Assembly (NCBI RefSeq): GCF_000935125.1
Contig: NZ_JRKI01000008.1
Location: 361,445-425,444, forward strand
DNA length: 64,000 nt
Source: Streptomyces natalensis ATCC 27448
GTDB lineage: Bacteria > Actinomycetota > Actinomycetes > Streptomycetales > Streptomycetaceae
Direction of reading: 5' to 3'
Part shown: positions 1 to 8,603 of the stretch, piece after piece
Layout of the letters: the number at the start of each line of letters is the position of its first letter
Numbering within the stretch: position 1 is the first letter of the stretch
Notes under the pieces: model-generated
Databases searched by the model: none
What the model saw: only the letters and a program-made list of their open reading frames with translations
Told to the model about the DNA's origin: nothing
Position numbers and translations under genes: made by a program

Positions 1-100
1 GTACGCCGTACTCACGCAGCTGATGGGCCGTCAGCACCCGGCACTGGACGCCTGCGAGGTGGCGGAGGGGGAGCGGGGAGAGCGGAGTGTTGTGGTTCAT
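1..100 (-). CDS. N-terminal fragment of an unidentified protein, cut by the window edge
   Basis: An ATG at 98-100 on the minus strand opens a frame that runs off the window after 33 codons. The codons end mostly in G or C, as expected for a real Streptomyces gene, and no stop occurs before the edge. The visible peptide includes LAGVQCRVLTAHQLREYGV. This loosely resembles the first helix-turn-helix-like element of AbiEi-type or DUF559-like proteins, which often begin by describing a locus that starts at an L/R-x-x-G-V segment. That resemblance is only a guess. The fragment is too short to assign. Confidence 0.4.
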   Translation of the reverse strand, partial: MNHNTPLSPLPLRHLAGVQCRVLTAHQLREYGV

Positions 101-225
101 GACCCCGCACTTTCCCGCGCCCGCTCCGCCTCCTAACCGCTGTTACACGCCCGTACCGGAACCCGGACATCCCCGCCCTAAAGTACGTGCGTTCGACTGC
201 CGATAAGGGCTGGTCGGGACGGGGG

Positions 226-2814
226 TTACGGGGTGGGGACGGCCGCCTCGTCACAAGCCTGTGCACGCAGCGCACGGGCAAGATCATCCCGCTCCTCGGC
301 GACCATCCGGCGCAGCGCCGGCGCCGCGTCCGCATGCCCCGCGAGCCAGGCGTCCGCCGCATCCAGCGTGGCCTGCTCCACCAGCCAGGACGGGAACAGC
401 CCGCGCACCACCGACATGGCGATCTCGATGGACCGCTCCTGCCAGATCCGCTCGATCATCGCGAAGTAGCGCGGCGCATACGGCGCCAGCAGCTCGCGCT
501 GCCCGAACTGCACGAATCCGCTGATGGTGGCCTCCACCAGGGCGTTGGAGAGCACATCGAGGTCCACGACGTCGGCCCAGGCCCGCGCCTTGACCTCGGT
601 GGACGGGCGGGCGGCCAGAGCGCGGACCTGGTGGCGCCTGCCGGAGGCGGTGTCGTCCCGGGCCAGCTCGGCGCCGATCACGTCCTCGCCGGCCGCGCCG
701 TGCGAGGCCAGCGGCTCCAGGAACGTCCAGCGCAGCTCCTGGTCCACCTCCAGGCCGTCGATCTTCGCGCTGCCGTCCAGCAGGCCGCGCAGCAGCTGGA
801 GATCGGCGGGGCCGGCGGCGATGGCCGCGAAGTGCCGGGCCCAGGCCAGCTGGTGGCCGCTGCCCGGTTCGGCCAGCCGCAGCTCGCGCAGCGCGCCCTC
901 GGCCAGCTCCCGGGTGGCGGCCTCGCGGCGGGCGGGCGCGGAGTAGTGCTCCAGCGCCGTACGGGCGTTGGCGTGCAGCGACTGAAGGACGCCGATGTCG
1001 GTCTCCCGGCCCGCGAAGCGCAGCACCAGATCCAGATAGTCGCGCGCCGGCACCAGGCCGTCGCGGGTCAGGCCCCACAGCGCGGCCCAGCACAGCGCCC
1101 GCGCCAGCGGGTCCTCCAGGTCGCCGAGCCGGGCCCGCAAGGTGGCCAGCGACCCCTCGTCGAACCGGATCTTGCAGTAGGTGAGGTCCTCGTCGTTGAC
1201 CAGGACCAGCTCGGGCCGCTCGGCCCCGGCCAGCTCCGCGACGACCGTCCGCGGCCCGGTGACATCCACCTCCGTACGGGCGTAGCGCACCAGCGCCCCG
1301 TCCTCGTCCCGCCGGCGGTAGAGGCCCACCGCGACCCGGTGCGGCCGCAGCTGCGGCTGTGCGGCGGCCGCCTCCTGAAGGATGCTCAGCTCGGTGATCC
1401 GGGCCTGGGCGTCATAGGTCACCTGCGGGGTCAGGGAGTTGACCCCCGCCGTCTCCAGCCACGCCTTCGACCAGGCGGCCATGTCCCGCCCCGAGGTCTC
1501 CTCCAGCACCGACAGCAGATCCGCGAGCCGGGTGTTGCCGTACGCATGCCGCTTGAAATACCGCCGCGCGCCTTCGAGGAACGCGTCCTGCCCGGCATAC
1601 GCCACCAGCTGCTTGAGCACCGAGGCGCCCTTGGCGTACGTGATGCCGTCGAAATTCAGCTTGGCGTCCTCCAGGTCACGGATATCGGCGGTGACCGGAT
1701 GGGTGGAGGGCAGCTGATCGGCCCGGTACGCCCACGACTTACGGCGATTGGCGAAGGTGATCCAGCCGTTGGTGAACCGCGTCGCCCCCACCAGCGCGAA
1801 CGCCCCCATGAAGTCCGCGAAGGACTCCTTGAGCCACAGGTCGTCCCACCACTGCATGGTCACCAGATCGCCGAACCACATATGCGCCATCTCGTGCAGG
1901 ATCACATTGGCCCGGCCCTCGTACGACGCCTCGGTGACCTTCCCCCGGAAGATGAATTCCTCCCGGAACGTCACACAACCGGGGTTCTCCATCGCGCCCA
2001 GGTTGTATTCCGGCACAAAAGCCTGGTCGTACTTCCCGAACGGATACGGATAGTCGAAGTGGTCGTGGAAGAAGTCCAGGCCCTGCTTGGTGACGGTGAA
2101 GACGTCGTCCGCGTCGAAATGCCGCGCCAGGCCCTTGCGGCAGAGCGCACCCAGCGGGATCTCCAGCTCCGTCCCGTCGGCGAAGGTGCGGCGGTAGCTG
2201 TCGGCGACGTAGTGGTACGGACCGGCCACCACGGCGGTGATGTACGTGGAGATCGGCAGGGTCGGGGCGAAGCGGTGCCGCCCTTCCTCGGGCTCGCCCT
2301 CTTCCGCGCCGTTGCTGAGCACGACCCAGCCCTCCGGGGCGGTCACCTCGAAGCGGAACGGGGCCTTGAGGTCCGGCTGTTCGAAGTTGGCGAAGACCCG
2401 TCGGGCATCGGCCGGTTCGTACTGCGTGTAGAGATAGACCTCGCCGTCCTCGGGGTCGATGAAGCGGTGCAGCCCCTCGCCCGTACGGCTGTAGGCGCAC
2501 CGGGCGTCGACGACGAGGGTGTTCTCGGCGGCCAGGTCCGCGAGCGCGATCCGGGTGCCGTCGAAGACCTCGGCCGGGTCCAGCGTGCGGCCGTTGAGGG
2601 TGACGGAGGTGACGGACGGCGCCAGCAGGTCCGCGAAGCTCGACGCGCCCGGCTCGGCGCAGCGGAAGCGGATGGTCGTACGGGAGCGGAAGGTGGCGGC
2701 GGCCTCGCCCTGCCCGACCGCGGAGCGGACGTCCAGCGCCACGTCGTACCCGTCGACGCTCAGCAGCCGGCCCCGCGCGTGGGCCTCGTCCCGGGAAAGA
2801 TTCTCACCTGGCAC
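226..2814 (-). CDS. pepN: Aminopeptidase N (M1 family zinc metallopeptidase)
   Basis: This 862-residue cytosolic enzyme removes N-terminal amino acids from peptides and finishes degradation of proteasome or Clp products. The family substrate-binding motif GAMEN lies near residue 275, and the zinc site HEMAH with the downstream glutamate in LKESFADF lies near residues 305-330. The C-terminal half is the usual alpha-helical ERAP1-like domain. Length is normal for actinobacterial PepN. The GTG start at 2814 has an AGGGAG ribosome-binding site 8 bases upstream. The gene is divergent from the nitroreductase-like gene at 2949, the same pairing as Rv2467 and Rv2466c in M. tuberculosis. Confidence 0.95.
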   Translation of the reverse strand: MPGENLSRDEAHARGRLLSVDGYDVALDVRSAVGQGEAAATFRSRTTIRFRCAEPGASSFADLLAPSVTSVTLNGRTLDPAEVFDGTRIALADLAAENTLVVDARCAYSRTGEGLHRFIDPEDGEVYLYTQYEPADARRVFANFEQPDLKAPFRFEVTAPEGWVVLSNGAEEGEPEEGRHRFAPTLPISTYITAVVAGPYHYVADSYRRTFADGTELEIPLGALCRKGLARHFDADDVFTVTKQGLDFFHDHFDYPYPFGKYDQAFVPEYNLGAMENPGCVTFREEFIFRGKVTEASYEGRANVILHEMAHMWFGDLVTMQWWDDLWLKESFADFMGAFALVGATRFTNGWITFANRRKSWAYRADQLPSTHPVTADIRDLEDAKLNFDGITYAKGASVLKQLVAYAGQDAFLEGARRYFKRHAYGNTRLADLLSVLEETSGRDMAAWSKAWLETAGVNSLTPQVTYDAQARITELSILQEAAAAQPQLRPHRVAVGLYRRRDEDGALVRYARTEVDVTGPRTVVAELAGAERPELVLVNDEDLTYCKIRFDEGSLATLRARLGDLEDPLARALCWAALWGLTRDGLVPARDYLDLVLRFAGRETDIGVLQSLHANARTALEHYSAPARREAATRELAEGALRELRLAEPGSGHQLAWARHFAAIAAGPADLQLLRGLLDGSAKIDGLEVDQELRWTFLEPLASHGAAGEDVIGAELARDDTASGRRHQVRALAARPSTEVKARAWADVVDLDVLSNALVEATISGFVQFGQRELLAPYAPRYFAMIERIWQERSIEIAMSVVRGLFPSWLVEQATLDAADAWLAGHADAAPALRRMVAEERDDLARALRAQACDEAAVPTP

Positions 2815-2948
2815 GACGTGACTCCCTCGTCTTCGTCTCTTCTTCGGCTCGGATGTCTCGCATATCGAACACTGGGAATCATGGCACGGCGTCCGGTTGT
2901 TGAACCGTGCGCACCAGCACGCATACGCCGTATCCCTGAGGAGTTCCC

Positions 2949-3593
2949 GTGTCCGAGAGCGCGAAGACCCCCGCCGACTTCTGGTTCGACCCGATCTGCC
3001 CCTGGGCCTGGATGACCTCCCGCTGGATGCTGGAGGTGGAAAAGGTCCGCCCGGTCGAGGTGCGCTGGCATGTGATGAGCCTGGCGGTGCTCAACGAGGA
3101 CAAGCTCGACCAGCTGCCCGAGCAGTACGCCGAGAACATGCGCCCCGGCGGCAAGTCCTGGGGCCCGGTCCGCGTGGTGATCGCCGCACAGCAGCTGTAC
3201 GGCGACGAGGCCGTCGGCCGGCTCTACACCGCGCTCGGCACCCGTTTCCACAACCAGGGCCTGGGCGTGAACCCGGAGAGCATCGCCGCCGCCCTGGAGG
3301 ACGCGGGCCTGCCCGCCGACCTGATCGAGTACGCCGGCAAGGACACCTACGACGCCGAGCTGCGCGCCTCCCACAAGGCCGGTATCGACCTCGTCGGCCA
3401 GGAGGTCGGCACCCCGGTCATCGCCGTCCCCGGCTCCGACGGCGACCAGATCGCCTTCTTCGGCCCGGTCGTCACCCCGGCCCCCAAGGGCGAGGAGGCC
3501 GCCAAGCTGTGGGACGGGACGCTGATGGTGGCGTCGATCCCGGGCTTCTACGAAATCAAGCGGACGCGGACGCAGGGGCCGATTTTCGACTGA
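2949..3593 (+). CDS. DsbA-like mycothiol-dependent nitroreductase homologue (Rv2466c family)
   Basis: This 214-residue thioredoxin-fold protein has the DsbA insertion domain. It aligns along its whole length with the M. tuberculosis mycothiol-dependent nitroreductase Rv2466c: FWFDPxCPW at the N-terminus, HVMSLAxLNE, GTPxI with the cis-proline, and a C-terminus ending KRTRTQGPIFD. The active site reads Cys17-Pro-Trp-Ala20, so the second cysteine of the usual CPWC is missing. The GTG start at 2949 has a GAGGAG site 5 bases upstream. Neighbours pepN, rpiB and nei are also the mycobacterial neighbours. The likely role is reduction of electrophiles or disulfides using mycothiol in the cytosol. Confidence 0.85.
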   Translation: MSESAKTPADFWFDPICPWAWMTSRWMLEVEKVRPVEVRWHVMSLAVLNEDKLDQLPEQYAENMRPGGKSWGPVRVVIAAQQLYGDEAVGRLYTALGTRFHNQGLGVNPESIAAALEDAGLPADLIEYAGKDTYDAELRASHKAGIDLVGQEVGTPVIAVPGSDGDQIAFFGPVVTPAPKGEEAAKLWDGTLMVASIPGFYEIKRTRTQGPIFD

Positions 3594-3625
3594 TGCCGGT
3601 CATGCCGATGTGCGGCTGCCAGGTG

Positions 3626-3664
3626 GGAGCGCCCCCGTACGTATCCGACGTACGGGGGCGCTCC
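3626..3664. terminator. Bidirectional hairpin terminator
   Basis: A perfect 17-bp inverted repeat (3626-3642 and 3648-3664) with a 5-base loop ATCCG sits between the convergent nitroreductase-like gene and sodF. It can serve both. Confidence 0.85.
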
Positions 3665-3728
3665 GTCATTCCGCCTGCCGGTGAACGGTGAGAAGACGAT
3701 CACGAGGCAGGACGATCAGAGGGCGCCG

Positions 3729-4370
3729 TCACGGCGCCAGCAGCAGCGTGTTCGCACGCTCCTTGGCGGCCGCGTACCGCCTGGCCACGTCCTGCCAGTT
3801 GACGACCCGCCACATCGCCTCGATGAAGTCCACCTTCTGGTTCTTGTACTGAAGGTAGAAGGCGTGCTCCCAGGCATCGAAGACCAGAATCGGCACCGAG
3901 CCCTGGCCGACATTGCCCTGGTGGTCGTAGATCTGCTCCACGATCAGCCGCCCGCTCACCGGCTCGTACGCCAGCACGCCCCAGCCGGAGCCCTGGGTGG
4001 TGGCCGCGGCCTTGGTCAGCTGTGCCTTGAACCCGGCGTACGACCCGAAGCTCTCCGCGATGGCGTCGGCCAGCTCGCCCACGCCGTCCTTCTCGTGCGG
4101 CTCGCCGCCGCCGTCACCGGACATGTTGTGCCAGTAGATGCTGTGCAGGATGTGCCCGGAGAGGTGGAACGCGAGGTTCTTCTCCAGGCCGTTGATGCTG
4201 CCCCAGCTCTCCTTGTCGCGCGCCTCGGCGAGCTGCTCCAGCGTGTCGTTCGCGCCCTTCACATACGCCGCGTGGTGCTTGTCGTGATGCAGCTCGATGA
4301 TCTCGGGGCTGATGACCGGGGCCAGCGCCGCGTAGTCGTAGGGGAGTTCCGGAAGTGTGTAGGTCGCCAT
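3729..4370 (-). CDS. sodF: Iron (Fe-Zn type) superoxide dismutase
   Basis: This 213-residue cytosolic enzyme dismutates superoxide to oxygen and hydrogen peroxide. Metal ligands are visible: the ELHHDKHH helix near residue 28, [10 protein letters not shown] near residue 80, and [11 protein letters not shown] near residue 165. The sequence is very close to the Streptomyces coelicolor SodF proteins. The ATG has GGAGG 10 bases upstream. A Nur operator lies upstream at 4406-4422. In S. coelicolor, Nur bound to nickel represses sodF so that nickel SOD replaces it. The gene ends at a hairpin shared with the convergent gene. Confidence 0.95.
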   Translation of the reverse strand: MATYTLPELPYDYAALAPVISPEIIELHHDKHHAAYVKGANDTLEQLAEARDKESWGSINGLEKNLAFHLSGHILHSIYWHNMSGDGGGEPHEKDGVGELADAIAESFGSYAGFKAQLTKAAATTQGSGWGVLAYEPVSGRLIVEQIYDHQGNVGQGSVPILVFDAWEHAFYLQYKNQKVDFIEAMWRVVNWQDVARRYAAAKERANTLLLAP

Positions 4371-4405
4371 GCCGATCCCGCCTCCAAGCTGCGTGAATGC
4401 AGTAG

Positions 4406-4422
4406 TTGCAAATAATGTGCAA
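4406..4422. promoter_or_regulatory. Nur (nickel uptake regulator) operator for sodF
   Basis: The sequence TTGCAA-ATAAT-GTGCAA matches the published Streptomyces Nur consensus tTGCaa-N5-ttGCAA at 11 of 12 half-site positions. It lies 36 bases upstream of the sodF start and overlaps the likely promoter, where a repressor would block transcription when nickel is present. Confidence 0.75.
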
Positions 4423-4485
4423 GAACACGCTATCAGCAGGAGTGATCACCGGACGGGCGCGGGCAGCGGGCCGGTCCCAAAGACG

Positions 4486-4526
4486 GAGGCGGGGCGGGAC
4501 CTCCGTAGGAGATCCCGCCCCGCCTC
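4486..4526 (-). terminator. Terminator of the permease gene ending at 4549
   Basis: A perfect 14-bp G+C-rich stem (4486-4499 and 4513-4526) encloses a 13-base loop that can itself pair CTCC with GGAG. It lies just after the permease stop and before the sodF promoter, insulating sodF from read-through. Confidence 0.75.
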
Positions 4527-4548
4527 GGGGAGCGTGCGACGGCCGCCG

Positions 4549-5982
4549 CTACCGCCCGGCGTTCTTGGCCAGCGCTCGCTGCCGCGCCAGCCCGACCGCG
4601 GCCAGCACCACACCGAAGCCGCCGGTGAACAGCAGCTGGATGCGCTGGTTGTCGTCCCGCAGCATCAGCAGCAGCACGCCGACGATGCCCACCAGCGCCA
4701 CCACCGTCAGGACCGGGAAGGCCCACATCCTCACCACGAGCTTCTCCGGCGCCTCGCGCTCCAGCTGCCGCCGCATCCGCAGCTGGGACACCGCGATGAA
4801 GCCCCACACCACGAGCACGGCCGCGCCGACCATGTTCAGCAGCCACTGGAAGAGCGTGTCCGGCCACAGGAAGCTGAAGAGGACCGCGAGGAAGCCGAAC
4901 GCGGAGCACAGCAGGACGGCATGGCGCGGCACGCCGCCGCTGACCTTGCCGAGGAAGGCCGGGCCCTGGCCGCGGGAGATCAGCGAGTACGCCATCCGCG
5001 AGGAGCCGTAGATGTTGGCGTTCACCGCGGACAGCAGCGCCAGCAGGATGACGACGTTCATGATCTGGCCGGCCGCCGGGATGTTGAGGTAGTCCAGGAC
5101 GGCGACGTAGGGACCGCTCTTGGCGATCGAGGGGGCGCTCCACGGGATGACGGTGACGATGACGGCCATCGAGCCGACGTAGAAGAGGGCGATCCGCCAC
5201 ATCGCGGTGCGCACCGCGCTCGCGACGCCGCGCACCGGGTCCTTGGACTCGGCGGCCGCGATGGTCACCGTCTCCAGACCGCCGTAGGCGAACACCGAGG
5301 CCAGTACGCCGACCATCAGACCGTCCGCGCCGTGCGGCAGGAAGCCGCCGTCGCCGGTGAGGTGGGAGGCGCCCGGGGCGTGGGTGCCGGGGAGGACGCC
5401 GCAGATGGCGAGGACGCCCAGCACCAGGAAGAGGGCGATCGCGACGACCTTCAGCGCGGCGAACCAGAACTCGAACTCACCGAAGTTGGAGACCGCCGTC
5501 AGGTTCGTGCCGGTGAAGACCACCATGAACAGCAGCACCCACATCCACAGCTGGGTGGCGGGGAACCACTGGATCATGATGGCCGCGGCGCCCAGCGCCT
5601 CGGCGGCCACCGCCACACACAGCAGCGCGGTGAACATCCAGCCCACCGTGAAGCCCGCCCAGGAGCCGATGGAGCGCTCGGCGTGCACGGAGAAGGAGCC
5701 GGAGGCCGGATTGGCCGCGGCCATCTCGCCGAGCATCCGCATGATCAGCATGACCAGCGCGCCCGAGACCGCATAGGCCAGCACGATCGAGGGGCCCGCG
5801 GCGGCGATGCCCTTGCCGGAGCCGACGAACAGGCCGGCGCCGATCACCCCGCCCAGGGCGATCATCGAAAGGTGCCGCTGCTTGAGGCCGTTGGACAGCG
5901 AGGGGCCGCCGCCGTGGCCGGCGTCGTGGACCGGATCGGCCGACCGGCTCGGGGATGCGGCGGACGAAGATGTCCGATTCAT
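4549..5982 (-). CDS. Amino-acid permease, APC superfamily (GABA/aromatic AAT type), copy 1
   Basis: This is a 477-residue inner-membrane transporter with about 12 membrane helices. Family hallmarks are LKQRHLSMIALGGVIGAGLF near the N-terminus, the GEMAAA segment, and EFEFWFAALKV in the middle. The exact substrate cannot be read from sequence; GabP-like or broad amino-acid uptake by proton symport is likely. I chose the ATG at 5982 (MNRTSSS). The frame is open for another 72 bases to a TTG, but homology begins after residue 30. It is the downstream member of a same-direction pair with the permease at 6187-7593. Confidence 0.85.
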   Translation of the reverse strand: MNRTSSSAASPSRSADPVHDAGHGGGPSLSNGLKQRHLSMIALGGVIGAGLFVGSGKGIAAAGPSIVLAYAVSGALVMLIMRMLGEMAAANPASGSFSVHAERSIGSWAGFTVGWMFTALLCVAVAAEALGAAAIMIQWFPATQLWMWVLLFMVVFTGTNLTAVSNFGEFEFWFAALKVVAIALFLVLGVLAICGVLPGTHAPGASHLTGDGGFLPHGADGLMVGVLASVFAYGGLETVTIAAAESKDPVRGVASAVRTAMWRIALFYVGSMAVIVTVIPWSAPSIAKSGPYVAVLDYLNIPAAGQIMNVVILLALLSAVNANIYGSSRMAYSLISRGQGPAFLGKVSGGVPRHAVLLCSAFGFLAVLFSFLWPDTLFQWLLNMVGAAVLVVWGFIAVSQLRMRRQLEREAPEKLVVRMWAFPVLTVVALVGIVGVLLLMLRDDNQRIQLLFTGGFGVVLAAVGLARQRALAKNAGR

Positions 5983-6186
5983 GTCGTATCTGTCCCAGTA
6001 TGTGAGAGCGAAGCGGGGTGAAACTGCGTTCTCCCGGGGCCGCCGACGGCTCAACTCCAGGGGTCCTGCGGTGAAACGCGCTCAGTTTGAGTGCCTGTGT
6101 CCGCTCAGGGCAACAGTCGTGCAGCGAATGTTCGCTATTCAGACGAGATCGTGACCGTCTGTGGCCGTTTACTCGTCACATACGAC

Positions 6187-7593
6187 TTACCGTCGCCGCG
6201 CCCGCAGCTCCCGTACGCCCGCCACCGCCAGCACCGCCGCCGTCGCCGCGGCCGACCACAGCAGCTGCGGCCGGGCCGAGTCCTCGGTCAGCATCAGCAC
6301 CAGCACCCCGCCCATCGCCACCAGCGCCACCCAGCTCAGCCAGGGAAAAGCCCACATCCGCAGCGTCAGCGTCTCGGGCGCCTCGCGTTCGATTCGCGGA
6401 CGCAGCCGCAGCTGGGAGACGGCGATCAGCCCCCAGACGAACAGCAGCACCGCACCCACGGCATTGAGCATGTAGAGGAACACCGAATCCGGCCACTCCA
6501 GATTCAGCACGACGGAGACGAACCCGAAGGCCACCGAGGCCAGTACGGCCCGCCGCGGCACCCCGCCGCCCGACACCTTCAGCAGCGCCCGCGGCGCCTC
6601 GCCCCGCTCGGCCAGCGAGAACACCATCCGCGACGACCCGTAGAGATTGGCGTTCAGCGCCGACAGCAGCGCCACGAACACCACGATGTTCATGATCTGG
6701 CCGGCGCCCGGCACCCCGATGCTGTCCAGCACCGCGACGTACGGACTCTTGCCCGGCCGCATCGCCGACCACGGCAGCAGCGTGACGATGACCAGCATCG
6801 ACCCCACATAGAAGAAGAGGATCCGCCACACCGCGCTGCGCACCGCCCGGCCCACCGCCCGCGCCGGATCGTCCGATTCGGCCGCCGCGATGGTGACCAC
6901 CTCCAGCCCGCCGAACGCGAACACCACCGCCAGCACACCGGAGATCACCCCCGCCCAGCCACGGGGCAGAAACCCGCCCTGCCCGGTGAGGTTGGTCAGC
7001 CCGACCGGTTCCGTATGGGGCAGCACCCCGAAGACCGCCAGCACGCTCAGCGCCAGGAACAGCACGATCGCCGCGACCTTCAGCGCCGCGAACCAGAACT
7101 CGAACTCCCCGAAGTTCTTCACCGCGGAGAGATTGGCCGCGGTGAACACGACCATGAAGATCAGCACCCAGCCCCACTGCGGCACCGCGGGCGCCCAGCC
7201 ATGGGCGATCTGCGCGGCGCCGGTCGCCTCCACCGCGAGCACCACGACCAGCATGAACCAGTACAGCCAGCCCACGCTGAAGCCCGCCCAGCGCCCCAGC
7301 GCGCGCTCCGCATGCACCGAGAACGCACCGGAGGACGGCATCGCCGACGACATCTCCCCGAGCATCCGCATGATCAGCATCGCCAGCGCACCCGCGATCA
7401 GATACGACAGCACGATCCCCGGCCCGGCCACCGAGATCCCCGCGCCGGAGCCCACGAAGAGCCCCGCGCCGATCACCCCGCCCAGGCCCAGCATCGTCAG
7501 ATGGCGCTGTTTGAGCCCGCCGTTGAGCGGCTCCGGTTCGCCGGCACCCGTACCGAGGGGCGCCGTCCCGGCGGGGGTCGTTGCGTCGTGCAT
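6187..7593 (-). CDS. Amino-acid permease, APC superfamily (AAT type), copy 2
   Basis: This 468-residue membrane protein has about 12 helices. It is a clear paralogue of the permeases at 4549 and 8604: it shares LKQRHLTMLGLGGVIGAGLF, MRMLGEM and FGEFEFWFAALKV. The frame stays open upstream to 7713, but the transporter homology and an ATG at 7593 (MHDATTP) fix a shorter start. The ribosome-binding site is weak. The copy is divergent from bioY. The tandem arrangement suggests local duplication and then substrate specialisation. Amino-acid/proton symport is inferred from the family only. Confidence 0.85.
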   Translation of the reverse strand: MHDATTPAGTAPLGTGAGEPEPLNGGLKQRHLTMLGLGGVIGAGLFVGSGAGISVAGPGIVLSYLIAGALAMLIMRMLGEMSSAMPSSGAFSVHAERALGRWAGFSVGWLYWFMLVVVLAVEATGAAQIAHGWAPAVPQWGWVLIFMVVFTAANLSAVKNFGEFEFWFAALKVAAIVLFLALSVLAVFGVLPHTEPVGLTNLTGQGGFLPRGWAGVISGVLAVVFAFGGLEVVTIAAAESDDPARAVGRAVRSAVWRILFFYVGSMLVIVTLLPWSAMRPGKSPYVAVLDSIGVPGAGQIMNIVVFVALLSALNANLYGSSRMVFSLAERGEAPRALLKVSGGGVPRRAVLASVAFGFVSVVLNLEWPDSVFLYMLNAVGAVLLFVWGLIAVSQLRLRPRIEREAPETLTLRMWAFPWLSWVALVAMGGVLVLMLTEDSARPQLLWSAAATAAVLAVAGVRELRARRR

Positions 7594-7929
7594 CGGCTCG
7601 TACTTTCGCAGGGAGCGGTGGGCCGGAGGGTCGCCCCGGCGGCGCGCTTTGGTGGAACCCCACAGGTCATCGCGGGGGCGGCCCCAGTTTCCCCGTACGC
7701 CGCGCGCTACCACAAAACCGGCGCCCCGCCGCGGCGGACTCCGTGACGAGCATCACGTGACCTGCGGCGACGCACCGAGCCCCAACGGCTGCCCGGGTCC
7801 TGCCGGTTGAGCGGAACTCTCCAAGCGGGCCGGTGCGGCTTTGTCGTTGGCACACGATGATCGCCGCCGACCCCGTGAACTAGGGTCTGGACGTCCTTTC
7901 CGTCCCTCACCCCCCCCCGCGGAGCCCCG

Positions 7930-8520
7930 ATGAGCACTGCCGCCTTCCCCCGTCCCGGTGAGGTCCTCGCCGACCTGCTGCCGGCCGCCACCGCCTCCCG
8001 CGCCCGCGTCCGCGACGCCGCGCTGGTCGTCGGCGGCGCCGCACTCACCGGTATCGCGGCGCAGATCGCCGTCCCGGTCCCCGGCTCCCCGGTCCCGGTC
8101 ACCGGCCAGACCTTCGCCGCCCTCCTGGTCGGCGCCTCGCTCGGCACCGGCCGCGGGCTGCTCTCCCTCGCGCTGTACGCCCTGGCGGGCATGGCCGGTA
8201 TGCCCTGGTTCGCGGGCGGCACCTCCGGAGTGGGCGTCACCTTCGGCTACATCGCGGGCATGCTGCTCGCCGCCACCGTCGTGGGCGCGCTGGCCCGCCG
8301 CGGCGGCGACCGCGGCGTCCTGCGCACCGCCACCACCATGGCCGCCGGTACGGCCCTGATCTACGCCGTCGGCGTTCCCTACCTCGCTCTGAGCACCGGG
8401 ATGTCCGCCGGCCAGGCCGTGGCCCAGGGCCTGGTCCCGTTCCTGATCGGCGACGCCCTCAAGGCCGCGCTGGCCATGGGCGCCCTGCCCACGGCCTGGA
8501 AGCTCGCCAACCGCCGCTGA
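7930..8520 (+). CDS. bioY: Biotin transporter BioY (ECF S-component)
   Basis: This 196-residue membrane protein has six predicted helices. It binds biotin and transports it, either alone or with a shared ECF energy-coupling module. BioY hallmarks are PVPGSPVPVTGQTFAALL and the GLLSLALYALAGMAGMPWFAGG segment. No bioM or bioN is adjacent, so any ATPase module must be encoded elsewhere. A TAGGGT -10-like hexamer occurs at 7881-7886. A run of nine C residues (7910-7918) lies just before the ATG at 7930. It sits between two divergent or convergent permease genes of a different family. Confidence 0.92.
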   Translation: MSTAAFPRPGEVLADLLPAATASRARVRDAALVVGGAALTGIAAQIAVPVPGSPVPVTGQTFAALLVGASLGTGRGLLSLALYALAGMAGMPWFAGGTSGVGVTFGYIAGMLLAATVVGALARRGGDRGVLRTATTMAAGTALIYAVGVPYLALSTGMSAGQAVAQGLVPFLIGDALKAALAMGALPTAWKLANRR

Positions 8521-8539
8521 CCGGCGCCGGCGGCCCCTC

Positions 8540-8590
8540 AACGCACCCGGGCCCTGCCTCACCACACGGTGAGACGGGGCCCGTTGCGTT
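8540..8590. terminator. Bidirectional terminator between bioY and permease copy 3
   Basis: AACG...GGGCCC...GCCTCACC pairs with GGTGAG...GGGCCCG..GCGTT across a 4-base ACAC loop. The long, slightly imperfect hairpin fills the gap between the convergent stop codons. Confidence 0.75.
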
Positions 8591-8603
8591 TCCGCTGTGC
8601 GCG

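Noticed and set aside
187..3015. 942-codon open frame on the plus strand opposite pepN
   Set aside because: It is a shadow of pepN. High G+C in third positions makes long antisense frames; the translation has no domain and is Arg/Gln-rich.
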